Source of the DNA: an uncultured Oscillatoriales cyanobacterium
GTDB lineage: Bacteria > Cyanobacteriota > Cyanobacteriia > Cyanobacteriales > Microcoleaceae
DNA: 64,000 nucleotides
Direction: 5' to 3'
NCBI GenBank assembly: GCA_903893625.1
Contig: CAITND010000262.1
Coordinates: 1-64,000 of the forward strand
In this document: positions 1-9,396 of the stretch, one piece after another
Layout of the letters: every line of letters begins with the position of its first letter
Numbering within the stretch: position 1 is the stretch's first letter
Program-made: the position numbers and the translations under genes
The notes under the pieces: generated by a model
Seen by the model: the letters and a program-made list of their open reading frames with translations, nothing else
Told to the model about the DNA's origin: nothing
Databases searched by the model: none

Positions 1-122
1 AATTACGAATTACGAATTACGAATTACGAATTACGAATTACGAATTACGAATTACGAATTACGAATTACGAATTACGAATTACGAATTACGAATTACGAA
101 TTACGAATTACGAATTACGAAT
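1..122. repeat. Heptanucleotide tandem repeat (aattacg), about 17 copies
   Basis: Seventeen perfect head-to-tail copies of the 7-mer AATTACG fill the first 119 bases. The array runs off the left edge, so its full length is unknown. Short tandemly repeated heptamers of this kind are well known between genes in filamentous cyanobacteria. It lies downstream of the minus-strand membrane-protein gene that ends at 139. No function is evident. Confidence 0.95.
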
Positions 123-138
123 GGGGAATAGTCAACCG

Positions 139-894
139 TCAACTAATAATTTTAATCTCAACATCGATTTTTTGTTGCCATTCTCGAATATAAACTAACA
201 ATCCATACATAAACACAATTACCCCCATCATTTCCATAATTTCTTCTACAATTGCTACCAATGAATAAATCAGACTTTGTTGACGGTAATAAGACGCCAC
301 AACACTCCCTACCATTTCCATGAATAACGCTCCACCAATATATAAAAATGCTGCTAAAACAAAATGATCACGAGTTTTTCGGGGAAGATGTAACCAAAAT
401 TTCCAATATTTACGCAGGAAAATCACCACTAAAATTGTCCCTGGAATCACCCACATTGAACGTAAAAAAGGCGGTAAATTTAACGCTTTTGCAATATCAG
501 GAATAATTAAAATTTCATGAATCGTAGCAACTTCATCAAAAGCTAATAACCAAAAAATAATAGATAACCATTTCCACTGTTGAAAATAACGATATTTTAC
601 CGGAGAATTATTATCAGCATCAGTTAAGGTTTTTTGTTGTTCCAGTTCTGCTTGTTTTGCAGATGCGATCGCACCCAATAACCAAGCACAAAACGCCAAC
701 ATAAACGCACTAAACCAAGTCGGTAAATTCATCTCTCGATCAACATTAAACATATCTGTCCAGTCTTTTTGATAATGAAATCCAAATCTACCAATTTTTA
801 TCAGAATACTCGTAAAGGTAAAAAATCCCACTCCCATTGTTAGGCGTTTAGCTAATTTTAAGGGAGACAGCGTTAGAGATAACTGCACGTTCAA
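139..894 (-). CDS. Multi-pass membrane protein of unknown function
   Basis: The 251-residue protein has about five or six hydrophobic segments (near residues 20-35, 58-78, 107-125, 145-162, 180-200 and 215-235) separated by charged loops, so it is probably an inner-membrane protein. I do not recognise a family. The start is a TTG with AGGA just upstream; the first in-frame ATG would be 19 residues later, inside the first hydrophobic segment. It is the last of three minus-strand genes spaced 37-70 bp apart, with a glycosyltransferase and a toroid-like protein upstream, which suggests an envelope or glycoconjugate role. That role is inference. Confidence 0.75.
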   Translation of the reverse strand: MNVQLSLTLSPLKLAKRLTMGVGFFTFTSILIKIGRFGFHYQKDWTDMFNVDREMNLPTWFSAFMLAFCAWLLGAIASAKQAELEQQKTLTDADNNSPVKYRYFQQWKWLSIIFWLLAFDEVATIHEILIIPDIAKALNLPPFLRSMWVIPGTILVVIFLRKYWKFWLHLPRKTRDHFVLAAFLYIGGALFMEMVGSVVASYYRQQSLIYSLVAIVEEIMEMMGVIVFMYGLLVYIREWQQKIDVEIKIIS

Positions 895-931
895 CTAATC
901 CTATTGTAATTAAATTCAAATTATAACCCAA

Positions 932-2632
932 CTATTGACAATAATATCGTCGATATCGATATCCATTAAAATCAGGTTGAGGACGAGGATCTTCTTGACA
1001 CCGGAATTGACTAAAATCCGTATTATCTTTTAAATTCACCTTCCAGAATTCAAAGGGACGTTGAACTTGAGTTAAAGCTGTTGCTAAAGCAGGAGAAGGA
1101 TTATCCGTTTTTTTTACTAACATAAATTCAGGTAACTTTTCAGACTGCTGACGTTTAAATTCTAATCCTAATCCCATCAAAGATCGAGTTTCTGCATGGG
1201 TTCGTTGAGTTGTCGCAATCATAACAGGTGTTTTCGATTCATGAATAATATAACTCGCTAAATGATCTGAGTCCTGGGATTTTTGAAACCCATAATTTGC
1301 GCCAACTGTTAACGCACCTAAACACCCCATTATTAAGGTGACAATCACAATTTTTTTACTATTTGCTTGCAAAATAGTTGGGAGTGAAACCCAAGAATAA
1401 TTAGAAGTTCTGGGTTGTTTCCAAATCCTACCTAATGCAGAACCTACAATTAAAATAAACACAGGAAAGTAAACAAATTGATATCTCGCCGCCAGAGAAA
1501 CATCTTTTTGAAGTCCATAAATGAGAATTAAAAAAAGTGCAAGAATACTAAGGAAAATACCGCCAAATATTTGAGTTTCTAGTTGAGTCTCAGAGGCGTG
1601 AAGATTTAACCGAATTCCTTCAATTATCCCAGGAATTACCCAAACTAAAACCGTTAATAACATTAATGCTGAAATCACCGTTATAATCATCGGTGTTCCT
1701 TCAACTGGTAATAAAAAGATCTGGGTAATTAACCAGGCGAATAACCGAAATAAAGGTGCTATAAATCCTAATCCTTTGAATTCGGTTTCGATCCATTCCG
1801 TAAGTTGATCATTAGGAAGATTTTGTAAAATTGGAATCCAAACTAATCCACTAATTAATGTTCCTAAAATCACCCCATAAATTCTTAACCAAGCTGTTCT
1901 GATGAGTCCTAATTTATTTCGCCAATCTTTTAACCAAAATCCCCCTAAAACTAACCCCTCTGCACCTAAGAACACAATAAAGAAATAGTGGCTGGCAATT
2001 CCTAATCCATTGATAATAATCCAACCGATAACTTGAATTATAGATAACGGTTTTTCTCCCTCTAAACTTCTAATTGCCTTGACAAAATAGCCTAAAGATG
2101 CGATAATCCAAAGGATAGTTATGGTATAGTGTCGGGCTTCTTGCGACAAATAGATTCCATAAGGAGAAACTGCCATTAACGCGGCAGTAATTTGAGCAAA
2201 AATCAAAGACCGAAAGGCAAAATAACTTAAACTAAAAATAGCTGGAATTGATAAAACCCCTAAAATAGAACTGAGCGATCGCGCAGCCGTTAAAGAGACT
2301 AATTCTCCATCTATTGAAAACAACTTCATCCAGAAATGATTCAGCCAAAAATATAACGGAGGGTGATTACTTTCAGTGAACAAATGATAAACGACATCCG
2401 CAGGTTGAGTCGTTGCTTCAAACCGTAAAGGGGATAATAAAATATCTGCTGAAATAATTTGATCTAACGGAATTGTTTTCAGTCCGTGACCCAAACTAAA
2501 CACTAAAGTAGAAATTTCAATACTCGATGCTGACTTATCTCCTAAACCGATAAATCTGAATAAAATTCCCAGTCCTACCCAACACAACAATAAAACGGGA
2601 TGAAACCATCGATGATTAACAATTTCAAGCAC
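932..2632 (-). CDS. GT39-like membrane glycosyltransferase
   Basis: This 566-residue protein has many hydrophobic helices from residue 12 to about 440, followed by a soluble C-terminal domain. The N-terminal part has the ArnT/PMT-type (GT39/GT83) architecture: a first membrane helix, a periplasmic loop with acidic and HPP residues (ESNHPPLYFW near residue 88), and then a stretch resembling AARSLSSILG. Such enzymes transfer a sugar from a polyprenyl-phosphate donor on the periplasmic face. The start appears to be GTG. It lies between the 251-residue membrane protein and the toroid-like protein on the same strand. Family assignment is fairly firm; donor and acceptor are unknown. Confidence 0.8.
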   Translation of the reverse strand: MLEIVNHRWFHPVLLLCWVGLGILFRFIGLGDKSASSIEISTLVFSLGHGLKTIPLDQIISADILLSPLRFEATTQPADVVYHLFTESNHPPLYFWLNHFWMKLFSIDGELVSLTAARSLSSILGVLSIPAIFSLSYFAFRSLIFAQITAALMAVSPYGIYLSQEARHYTITILWIIASLGYFVKAIRSLEGEKPLSIIQVIGWIIINGLGIASHYFFIVFLGAEGLVLGGFWLKDWRNKLGLIRTAWLRIYGVILGTLISGLVWIPILQNLPNDQLTEWIETEFKGLGFIAPLFRLFAWLITQIFLLPVEGTPMIITVISALMLLTVLVWVIPGIIEGIRLNLHASETQLETQIFGGIFLSILALFLILIYGLQKDVSLAARYQFVYFPVFILIVGSALGRIWKQPRTSNYSWVSLPTILQANSKKIVIVTLIMGCLGALTVGANYGFQKSQDSDHLASYIIHESKTPVMIATTQRTHAETRSLMGLGLEFKRQQSEKLPEFMLVKKTDNPSPALATALTQVQRPFEFWKVNLKDNTDFSQFRCQEDPRPQPDFNGYRYRRYYCQ

Positions 2633-2701
2633 TTAAAATAATCCTCAGCAAAAGCAGATAATTATTATAATTCATCTTTTCTACCTATTCCTAACTATAC
2701 A

Positions 2702-4291
2702 TTAAAATCGTCGTTCTAATTTCAAAGATTGACCCGGCGTTAACTTTCTAATCTCATCGGTTAAATCTAACCAAGGTTGTAATTGTCCCCGTTGAAACGT
2801 GCGACTCAGGGGAATATCCATTGACGTTTGATCACAACCCATTCCGGCGGAAATAATTCCTCGCCAAGAATCAGCATATAATTCATCAATAATATGCCAT
2901 TGATTTCTTTCCCAACGAAATCGCCGTGTAAATCGAAAGGGTGCATCTTGTTTTCCCCGAACAATTTCAGAAGAATTTAACCTCTGAATTTGCTTTGAGA
3001 ACAACTTACCTAATATTAACATTAAAACTCGCATTAAAACCAATTTTAACGACGATAATTGATTCGGTTTTACCCAACTTAATCCTCCTTCAATTAACAC
3101 CTCATCCTGTTCAACATGAATGGTATAGGAACTCATTAAATGTGCTACAGCATTTTTAATTTGACGACCCTGACGAACTTGTAGGGAAAAATGAGTATCT
3201 GATAATATCAGTTTATTTTCCCTAAATAGCTTAAAAACTCCTCCTTTATTTAAAGCCACATATAATTCCACATAAGGACGACGTTTAATTAAAATTTCCG
3301 CTTCCTTTAACCAAATACTCGCCACATCTCGCACTAAAGGTTGCGGTCGTCCAGGGACAAAATCACGCCAAGCTAGTAAATAATTCCCAACCTGATTTCC
3401 TAATGAATAATCATCCCCATAACAAGCAGATAAACCATTCTTAAGACCCTGTAAAAAACGGTCATTAATTCGTAACGCATCCGGTAGCCATTCCCCGACT
3501 AATTCAAACCCATAGGGAAAAAATTGATAAGTATTTAAACTGCCATATTCACCCCCATACGACCCATCAGGATGAATAAAATAGGAGACTAATTCTACTG
3601 CTTTCATCAAAGATTCTTTCAACCGCAAATCTGCTCTTAAATCATCCAATTGAGCTAATAAAGAAATTGTTAAAGTATGATAACCGGGATCAAACGTTTC
3701 ATTTTCTTTAAACCATCCTTCCTGACTTTGTAAGGATAATAACCATTCCAAACGAGAGGCTTTAATCCGATGCCATTTAGAGGTTTGTAACATTTGCCCC
3801 AACCGTTCTAAACACAGAAGAATTAACGCCTCATGACTCGCACTCTGACTAAATTTACAATGGGCTAATCCATTCGCCCGACGTTCAAAACATTGTAACG
3901 CTTCATAATTCATTAACCCCAATAAATGATAACTTTCTAAACCCGCCAATAGGGAAAAAGCTGTGGCACTAGCCGAATATTCTAAGGGTAAAGTTTCATC
4001 ACAAAAACTATCGGGATGAACGGTATTAGTTGTATAAAGAATACCCGCCTCTACCCAATTTTTAATCGCAGGTTGTTGATAAAAAGGATTATCCGAAATC
4101 GGAAGATCATAAACCAAAGCCAGGGGTAACACTAATTCTTGCATCCTACCATTGGCAAAATCTTTGATTTTATAATGCCAAAAATTCCGATCAAAACAAC
4201 CATAAGTCGGACTATGGGGATTTCGATCCAATAACGTTAAAATTTTAGGAATTTGAGTTAACGCTTCACGGGCAAATAAATCTTTACTCAC
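2702..4291 (-). CDS. Hypothetical protein, probable alpha/alpha-toroid fold
   Basis: A 529-residue soluble protein with no signal peptide. The first 350 residues are helical with repeated aromatic and glycine patterns (GWFKENETFDPGYH, GSYGGEYGS, NQVGNYLLAWRDF) of the kind seen in heparinase/alginate-lyase or prenyltransferase-like (alpha/alpha)6 toroids. The last 150 residues look beta-rich. It begins with GTG. It is the first gene of the minus-strand group with the GT39-like enzyme, so polysaccharide processing is plausible. The fold is a visual impression only and no catalytic residues can be assigned. Confidence 0.6.
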   Translation of the reverse strand: MSKDLFAREALTQIPKILTLLDRNPHSPTYGCFDRNFWHYKIKDFANGRMQELVLPLALVYDLPISDNPFYQQPAIKNWVEAGILYTTNTVHPDSFCDETLPLEYSASATAFSLLAGLESYHLLGLMNYEALQCFERRANGLAHCKFSQSASHEALILLCLERLGQMLQTSKWHRIKASRLEWLLSLQSQEGWFKENETFDPGYHTLTISLLAQLDDLRADLRLKESLMKAVELVSYFIHPDGSYGGEYGSLNTYQFFPYGFELVGEWLPDALRINDRFLQGLKNGLSACYGDDYSLGNQVGNYLLAWRDFVPGRPQPLVRDVASIWLKEAEILIKRRPYVELYVALNKGGVFKLFRENKLILSDTHFSLQVRQGRQIKNAVAHLMSSYTIHVEQDEVLIEGGLSWVKPNQLSSLKLVLMRVLMLILGKLFSKQIQRLNSSEIVRGKQDAPFRFTRRFRWERNQWHIIDELYADSWRGIISAGMGCDQTSMDIPLSRTFQRGQLQPWLDLTDEIRKLTPGQSLKLERRF

Positions 4292-4511
4292 GGTTAATAG
4301 TGGCTATTCGTTGCACCAAACAAATCACCGCTATTGTACCAAAAAAGGTGCGATCGCTATCTGATTTCCTGGTTTGCCGGGTCTTCCAGGGTTAGTCCTT
4401 GCAACTTCTTGATATTCTTGATGTCTTTGGGGTTAAATATCAAGCCCATTAGGAATAATAAATTTTTCAGAGTATAATTAATTTAGTCATCTCCATTGAG
4501 GTTTTCTCCTT

Positions 4512-5537
4512 ATGAGTTATTGTCTTAATCCTAAATGTCCTAATCCAACAGATCCAGCAAACGAGAATCAGTCCACTTGTTGTGAATGTGGCTCTAATCT
4601 TTTGCTGGAAGGGCGTTATCGTGTGATCAAACAACTGGGAGGGGGAGGTTTTGGAAAAACATTTGAAATTGATGATCAAGGGAAAGTTAAGGTTCTAAAA
4701 GTTTTATTAAAAAACCATCCCAAATCGGTCGCTTTGTTGAAACAACAAGCAGAAGTTTTGAGTCAAATTAACCATCCCGGAATTCCTAAAGTTGATCCCG
4801 ATGGATATTTTACCTATTTTCCCAAGGGAAGCGACGAAGCTCTCCACTGTTTGGTGATGGAGAAAATTGAAGGGCTAAATTTACAAGACTGGATGAAGCA
4901 ACGAAAAAAAGAACCCATCAGTCAAGAACTCGCTTTGGAATGGCTAAAACAACTGACTGAGATCCTAGAGCAAGTCCATAATTTACAATACTTCCATCGG
5001 GATATTAAGCCTCAAAATATTATGCGAAAACCTAATGGACAATTAGTATTAATTGATTTTGGAACTGCACGGGAAGTTTCAGGAACCTATATAGCTAAGG
5101 TAGAACAGGGGCAAAATGTAACCGTGATTGTTTCCCCTGGTTACACACCCCCGGAACAAACAAATGGCAAAGCTGTTCCTCAATCCGATTTCTTTGCCCT
5201 CGGACGAACTTTTATTTATTTATTAACCGGAAAAACCCCCACCGCTTATCCAGAAAATCCTCGAACCGGGAAGTTGTTATGGCGGAAAGGGGCACCTAAT
5301 GTTTCTGATCAATTGGCAGCAGTTGTTGATTATTTAATGGCTCCTTTTCCCGGAAATCGCCCTCAAACTCCACAAGCAATCTTGCAGTATTTAGCAGAAT
5401 TTGATTTAGAACAAACTGAGAAAACCAATAATAACCAGAAAAAGAATAATATTAATGTTGAAATTAATTTCCAGAGCCAACGTTCGGAGCCTACTATGGG
5501 AATACTGAGTAAAATCAGGAAATTTTTAGGTCTATAA
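4512..5537 (+). CDS. Zn-ribbon-containing Ser/Thr protein kinase
   Basis: The 341-residue protein starts with a four-cysteine ribbon (CLNPKC...CCECG, residues 4-27), typical of cyanobacterial Pkn2-type kinases. A complete kinase domain follows: glycine loop LGGGGFGKTF near residue 43, the VLKVL lysine, catalytic loop HRDIKPQN at 162-169, DFG at 182-184, and a PPEQ activation-segment motif. After residue 280 there is an Asn/Lys-rich linker and a short basic tail (ILSKIRKFLGL) that may be amphipathic and membrane-associating. The ATG follows GAGG by a short spacer. The next gene is a diverged copy with the same ribbon and the same tail. Substrates are unknown. Confidence 0.93.
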   Translation: MSYCLNPKCPNPTDPANENQSTCCECGSNLLLEGRYRVIKQLGGGGFGKTFEIDDQGKVKVLKVLLKNHPKSVALLKQQAEVLSQINHPGIPKVDPDGYFTYFPKGSDEALHCLVMEKIEGLNLQDWMKQRKKEPISQELALEWLKQLTEILEQVHNLQYFHRDIKPQNIMRKPNGQLVLIDFGTAREVSGTYIAKVEQGQNVTVIVSPGYTPPEQTNGKAVPQSDFFALGRTFIYLLTGKTPTAYPENPRTGKLLWRKGAPNVSDQLAAVVDYLMAPFPGNRPQTPQAILQYLAEFDLEQTEKTNNNQKKNNINVEINFQSQRSEPTMGILSKIRKFLGL

Positions 5538-5650
5538 GCTGCGCGCGCATTTAAACTAATGCTCCCCATAAAAACCAAGTCGCGGTCTGTAAAGTTTCTA
5601 CCGCCGCAGTATAATTAATGTATTCATCTCCCTTGGGAGGTTTTCTCGTT

Positions 5651-7015
5651 ATGAGTTATTGCCTTAATCCTAAATGTCCTAACCCAACAGATCCAGCAAA
5701 CGAGTATCGGCGAACTTGTTGTCAATGTGGCTCTAATCTTTTGCTGGAAGGGCGATATCGTGTGATTAAACCACTTGGAGGAGGAGGTTTTGTCAAAACA
5801 TTTGAAATTGATGATCAAGGCCAATGTAAGGTTCTCAAAGTTTTATTTAAAAACCATCCCCAAGAGATCGCTTTGTTCAAACAAAAAGCGAAAGTTTTGA
5901 GTCGGCTTAATTATCCCGGACTTCCTAAAGTTGATCCCGATGGCTATTTTACCTATCTTCCCAAAGGGAGTGACGAAGCCTTTCACTGTTTGGTCATGGA
6001 GAAATTTGATCAGCCTCAAAATATTATCAGGAAACCCAATGGACAATTAGTATTAATTGCTTTTGGAGCTATATGGGAAGTTACAGATACCTTTGTGCCC
6101 AAGATCAACGAGTGGCAAAATGTAACTATGATTGTTTACGATGAATATATGCCCCCAGAACAAACTCATGGGAAAGCTGTTCCTCAATCGGATTTTTTTG
6201 CCCTGGGACGAACCTTTGTTTATTTATTAACAGGAAAACCCCCAAGTTCTTATCCAGAAAATCCTCGAACTGGAAAGTTATTATGGCGAGAAAGTGCGTC
6301 CAATATTTCTAATGAATTTGCTGATTTAATTGATAATTTAATGGCTCCTTGTCCTGATGATCGCCCTCAAACTCCGCAAGCAATCTTGCAACGTTTAGCA
6401 GATTTTGATTTAAAACAAACTAAGAAAAATAATAATATTAAAATTAATTTACAGATTCAACGTTTGGTCATGGAGAAATTTGATCAGCCTCAAAATATTA
6501 TCAGGAAACCCAATGGACAATTAGTATTAATTGCTTTTAGAGCTAAATGGGAAATTACAGATATCTTTGTGCCCAAGATAAACGAGGGGCAAAATGTAAC
6601 TAGGATTGTTCGCCATGAATATATACCCCCAGAACAAACGAATGGGAAAGCTGTTCCTCAATCGGATTTTTTTGCCCTGGGACGAACCTTTGTTTATTTA
6701 TTAACGGGAAAACCCCCAAGTTCTTATCCAGAAAATCCTCGAACTGGAAAGTTATTATGGCGAGAAGGTGCGCCCAATATTTCTTATGAATTGGCTGCTT
6801 TCATTGATTATTTAATGGCTCCTTTTCCGAGCAATCGCCCTCAAACTTCACAAACAATCTTGCAATGTTTAGCAGAATTTGATTTAAAACAAACTGAGAA
6901 AAACAATAATAACCAGAAAAAGAATAATATTAATGTTGAAATTAATTTCCAGAGCCAACGTTCGGACCCTACTAGGGGAATACTGAGTAAAATCAGGAAA
7001 TTTTTAGGCCTATAG
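5651..7015 (+). CDS. Degenerate, internally duplicated Ser/Thr pseudokinase
   Basis: A diverged copy of the preceding kinase, sharing its Zn ribbon, its start context (ATGAGTTATTG) and its C-terminal tail. I chose the ATG at 5651 because it matches the neighbour's start; an ATG 33 bp upstream would add 11 residues. Compared with the neighbour, about 45 residues between LVMEK and PQN are missing, including the whole HRD catalytic loop, and DFG has become AFG. The remaining C-lobe is present twice as a 474-bp in-frame tandem duplication (second unit from 6462). Catalysis is not expected. It may be a pseudokinase, a regulatory decoy, or a gene in decay that is still open. Confidence 0.8.
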   Translation: MSYCLNPKCPNPTDPANEYRRTCCQCGSNLLLEGRYRVIKPLGGGGFVKTFEIDDQGQCKVLKVLFKNHPQEIALFKQKAKVLSRLNYPGLPKVDPDGYFTYLPKGSDEAFHCLVMEKFDQPQNIIRKPNGQLVLIAFGAIWEVTDTFVPKINEWQNVTMIVYDEYMPPEQTHGKAVPQSDFFALGRTFVYLLTGKPPSSYPENPRTGKLLWRESASNISNEFADLIDNLMAPCPDDRPQTPQAILQRLADFDLKQTKKNNNIKINLQIQRLVMEKFDQPQNIIRKPNGQLVLIAFRAKWEITDIFVPKINEGQNVTRIVRHEYIPPEQTNGKAVPQSDFFALGRTFVYLLTGKPPSSYPENPRTGKLLWREGAPNISYELAAFIDYLMAPFPSNRPQTSQTILQCLAEFDLKQTEKNNNNQKKNNINVEINFQSQRSDPTRGILSKIRKFLGL

Positions 7016-7156
7016 CCTAATTCTAATACAAAAACAACTCAAAAACCAGATTCAGGAAACACCCCTATTTTCAAATCATGTCTCTGGGACTCAACTTAAA
7101 CATAACTACTGTTGATTCTTCATCACTGTTTAACGATAGTTTTAGCAGACTAAACT

Positions 7157-7282
7157 GAATCTGATCCTGATGATACTCCGGTGGAAGAAATTAAAGCCAG
7201 TTTGAGACGAGCGTTACATGAAATGAAATCTGGACAAAGAATTTCTTTAGAAAAAATGTGGGAGCGTATTGATGAAGAATAA
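7157..7282 (+). pseudogene. 3' remnant of an antitoxin gene
   Basis: Forty-one codons plus a stop encode ESDPDDTPVEEIKASLRRAL and a few more residues. This matches the C-terminal half of the intact antitoxin at 9397-9645 with few changes. No start codon or N-terminal half precedes it in frame, although short matches (ACTGTTGAT, GTTTTAG) upstream suggest decayed 5' sequence. No toxin gene follows. It is a dead copy of the RelE-type module found 2.2 kb downstream. Confidence 0.8.
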
Positions 7283-7351
7283 TTTGTTATAATCTACAGA
7301 ATTAAAATTTGTGATATAATCTTTACATTATTTTTTAATTAAAAGTAAATC

Positions 7352-8755
7352 ATGGCTAAATCAGTTAAAATAAGTAATTCTACAAAATCAAAAAATGAAG
7401 AATTTGAAGGAATTACTAAAATATCTGTTAGTGGCTATAAATCTATTGCCAATCCATGCTCTATAGAAATTCAAAATTTAACCATACTTTCAGGAGCCAA
7501 TAGTTCGGGTAAATCTAGTATTATCCAACCCTTACTTCTGCTCAAACAAACCTTGGAAGCAACTTATGATCCAGGAGCTTTATTGTTAAATGGGCCTAAT
7601 GTAAAATTCACATCTACAGAACAAATTTTTTCTAAAATATCTTCTAAAAAATATAAAGATTTTTCTATTGAAACCGAAATAAATCAATCTAGTTCTATTA
7701 GACTTGATTTTTGCAAAATGAGTAAAAATATTGACATAAAACAAATGGTTTATCAAGAAAAAGATGAGCCAGAAATAGTTTTAAAGAAAAATATGCAGCA
7801 AGAAGAAATCGAAAATTATTTACCAAAGCAAGCTAAAAATTTTTATCAAAAAATATCGAAAATGTACCAAGATTTATTGGAAAACAATGGCTATAAATTA
7901 CAAACAAAAATTCCTTTAAACGTAAAAAGAATTAGATGTTTTTTAGATTTTACAATGATTTTAATTTCAGATATAGACTCTATCTCCTCAACACTTTTTG
8001 GCTTTAATGACTTAAGAGTATTAGAAGAATATATTCGTAGTATTATTCATGTACCGGGTTTAAGAGGAAATCCAGAACGGACTTATCCAGTAACAGCAAT
8101 TGGGAAGCAATTTCCGGGGACTTTTGAGAATTATGTTGCTAGTGTGATTAATAATTGGCAAACTACGAAATCTTCTAAACTTAAAGACTTAGCTAGATAT
8201 TTAAAGATTTTAGGGTTAACAGGTAAAGTTGACACTAAACAGATTAATGATACTCAAGTTGAAATTAGAGTAGCTCGACTTCCTTGTAATTTTAATTCTA
8301 AAACGAAATCTACAGAGATGGTTAGCATTGCTGATGTCGGTTTTGGTGTTTCTCAAACTTTACCTGCTCTTGTTGCGTTATTAGTTGCTGAACCTGAACA
8401 ATTAGTTTACCTAGAACAACCAGAAATTCATTTGCATCCTCGCGCTCAAGCTTCCTTAGCTGATATATTAGTAGAATCAGCGAATAGAGGGGTAAGAGTT
8501 GTGATAGAAACTCACAGTGACTTGATTTTAAAACGAATTCAATCGTTAGTTGCAGAAGATAAAATTAAACCTGATAAAATTAAGTTACATTGGTTTACTC
8601 GTGATCAAGAAGGTTGTACAAATATAACAACGGCTGATTTAGATGAAGCAGGGACGTTTGGAGATTGGCCCGAAGATTTTAGCGAAGTAGATTTACAGGA
8701 AGAAAGTCGCTATTTAGATGCGGCAGAATTAAAACTCATGAATGAATCTAATTAG
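7352..8755 (+). CDS. AAA (OLD/RecF-like) ATPase, first gene of an ATPase-PIN pair
   Basis: A 467-residue SMC/RecF-type ATPase. The Walker A is GANSSGKSS (residues 48-56). A signature/Walker B block near residues 350-375 reads VYLEQPEIHLHPRAQ, followed by the H-loop region VVIETHSD at about 388. That order is typical of AAA_15/AAA_21 (DUF3696-like) ATPases associated with phage defence. The middle (90-220) is AT-rich and variable and probably forms a helical arm. The PIN-like gene starts 5 bp after its stop, so the two are almost certainly co-expressed. Base composition is more AT-rich than the housekeeping genes. The exact subfamily and any defence role are inferred. Confidence 0.85.
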   Translation: MAKSVKISNSTKSKNEEFEGITKISVSGYKSIANPCSIEIQNLTILSGANSSGKSSIIQPLLLLKQTLEATYDPGALLLNGPNVKFTSTEQIFSKISSKKYKDFSIETEINQSSSIRLDFCKMSKNIDIKQMVYQEKDEPEIVLKKNMQQEEIENYLPKQAKNFYQKISKMYQDLLENNGYKLQTKIPLNVKRIRCFLDFTMILISDIDSISSTLFGFNDLRVLEEYIRSIIHVPGLRGNPERTYPVTAIGKQFPGTFENYVASVINNWQTTKSSKLKDLARYLKILGLTGKVDTKQINDTQVEIRVARLPCNFNSKTKSTEMVSIADVGFGVSQTLPALVALLVAEPEQLVYLEQPEIHLHPRAQASLADILVESANRGVRVVIETHSDLILKRIQSLVAEDKIKPDKIKLHWFTRDQEGCTNITTADLDEAGTFGDWPEDFSEVDLQEESRYLDAAELKLMNESN

Positions 8756-8760
8756 CTTTA

Positions 8761-9300
8761 ATGAAGAATAAACAATCAAAATATTTGGTTATTGATGCTT
8801 CTGTTGCTCGTTCTTGTGGCGGAGAAGATGCTAAACATCCAACCTCAAAAAATTGCCGTGATTTTTTAAATGCTGTTTTAAAAATATGTCATTCTATGGT
8901 AATGACTGATGAATTAAAAGCAGAATGGAATAAACATGAATCAACATTTGCTAGAAAATGGCGAGTTAGTATGATAGCCAGAAGAAAGTATAAATCTTGT
9001 GAAAATGTAACGTTAACTGAATTAAGGAATAAACTTGAACAGTTAGATATAACTTATAAAACCAGAGAAGCAATTTGGAAAGATATTTGTCTTGTAGAAG
9101 CAGCGATCGCCACCGATAAAATTATTATATCATTAGATGATAAAGTTAGGGATTATTTAGCCGAAGTTTCTGAAAATTTAACTGAAATTAAAGTCATTCT
9201 ATGGTTAAATCCGAGCCAAAACTCAGAAGAATCTATCAAATGGTTGGAAGAGGGATCAATATTAGAAAATAAAAGACTACTGGGCTATCGTGAAAAATAG
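8761..9300 (+). CDS. PIN-like nuclease domain protein paired with the ATPase
   Basis: A 179-residue protein with the order of acidic residues expected of a PIN-like nuclease: Asp12 in VIDASVARS, Glu55 in DELKAEWNKH, Asp108 in KDICLVEAAI, and Asp126/127 in IISLDD. It starts 5 bp after the ATPase stop with no space for its own promoter. It has no VapB-type partner, which separates it from ordinary VapC toxins. By analogy with ATPase-nuclease defence pairs (Septu, PARIS, Gabija), the ATPase would restrain or activate the nuclease. That is inference; the fold call is moderately confident. Confidence 0.7.
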   Translation: MKNKQSKYLVIDASVARSCGGEDAKHPTSKNCRDFLNAVLKICHSMVMTDELKAEWNKHESTFARKWRVSMIARRKYKSCENVTLTELRNKLEQLDITYKTREAIWKDICLVEAAIATDKIIISLDDKVRDYLAEVSENLTEIKVILWLNPSQNSEESIKWLEEGSILENKRLLGYREK

Positions 9301-9323
9301 AAACCGGGTTTCTGAGCGATCGC
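9299..9323. repeat. Palindromic repeat AGAAACCGGGTTTCT plus HIP1
   Basis: The 15-bp near-palindrome AGAAACCGGGTTTCT overlaps the stop codon of the PIN-like gene and is followed directly by GAGCGATCGC. The same combination recurs at 10030-10054. It belongs to a family with seven copies in this window. Confidence 0.8.
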
Positions 9324-9396
9324 ACTTTATTCCTAATCCTGATTTAATAAAATCTGCTATAATAATATTAGGTAAACTATGACAGGAGATTCAATC

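Noticed and set aside
4357-4449. Minus-strand frame of 30 codons (MGLIFNPKDIKNIKKLQGL...)
   Set aside because: Looks protein-like but has no family I recognise, no clear ribosome site and lies upstream of two divergent genes; may be a remnant.
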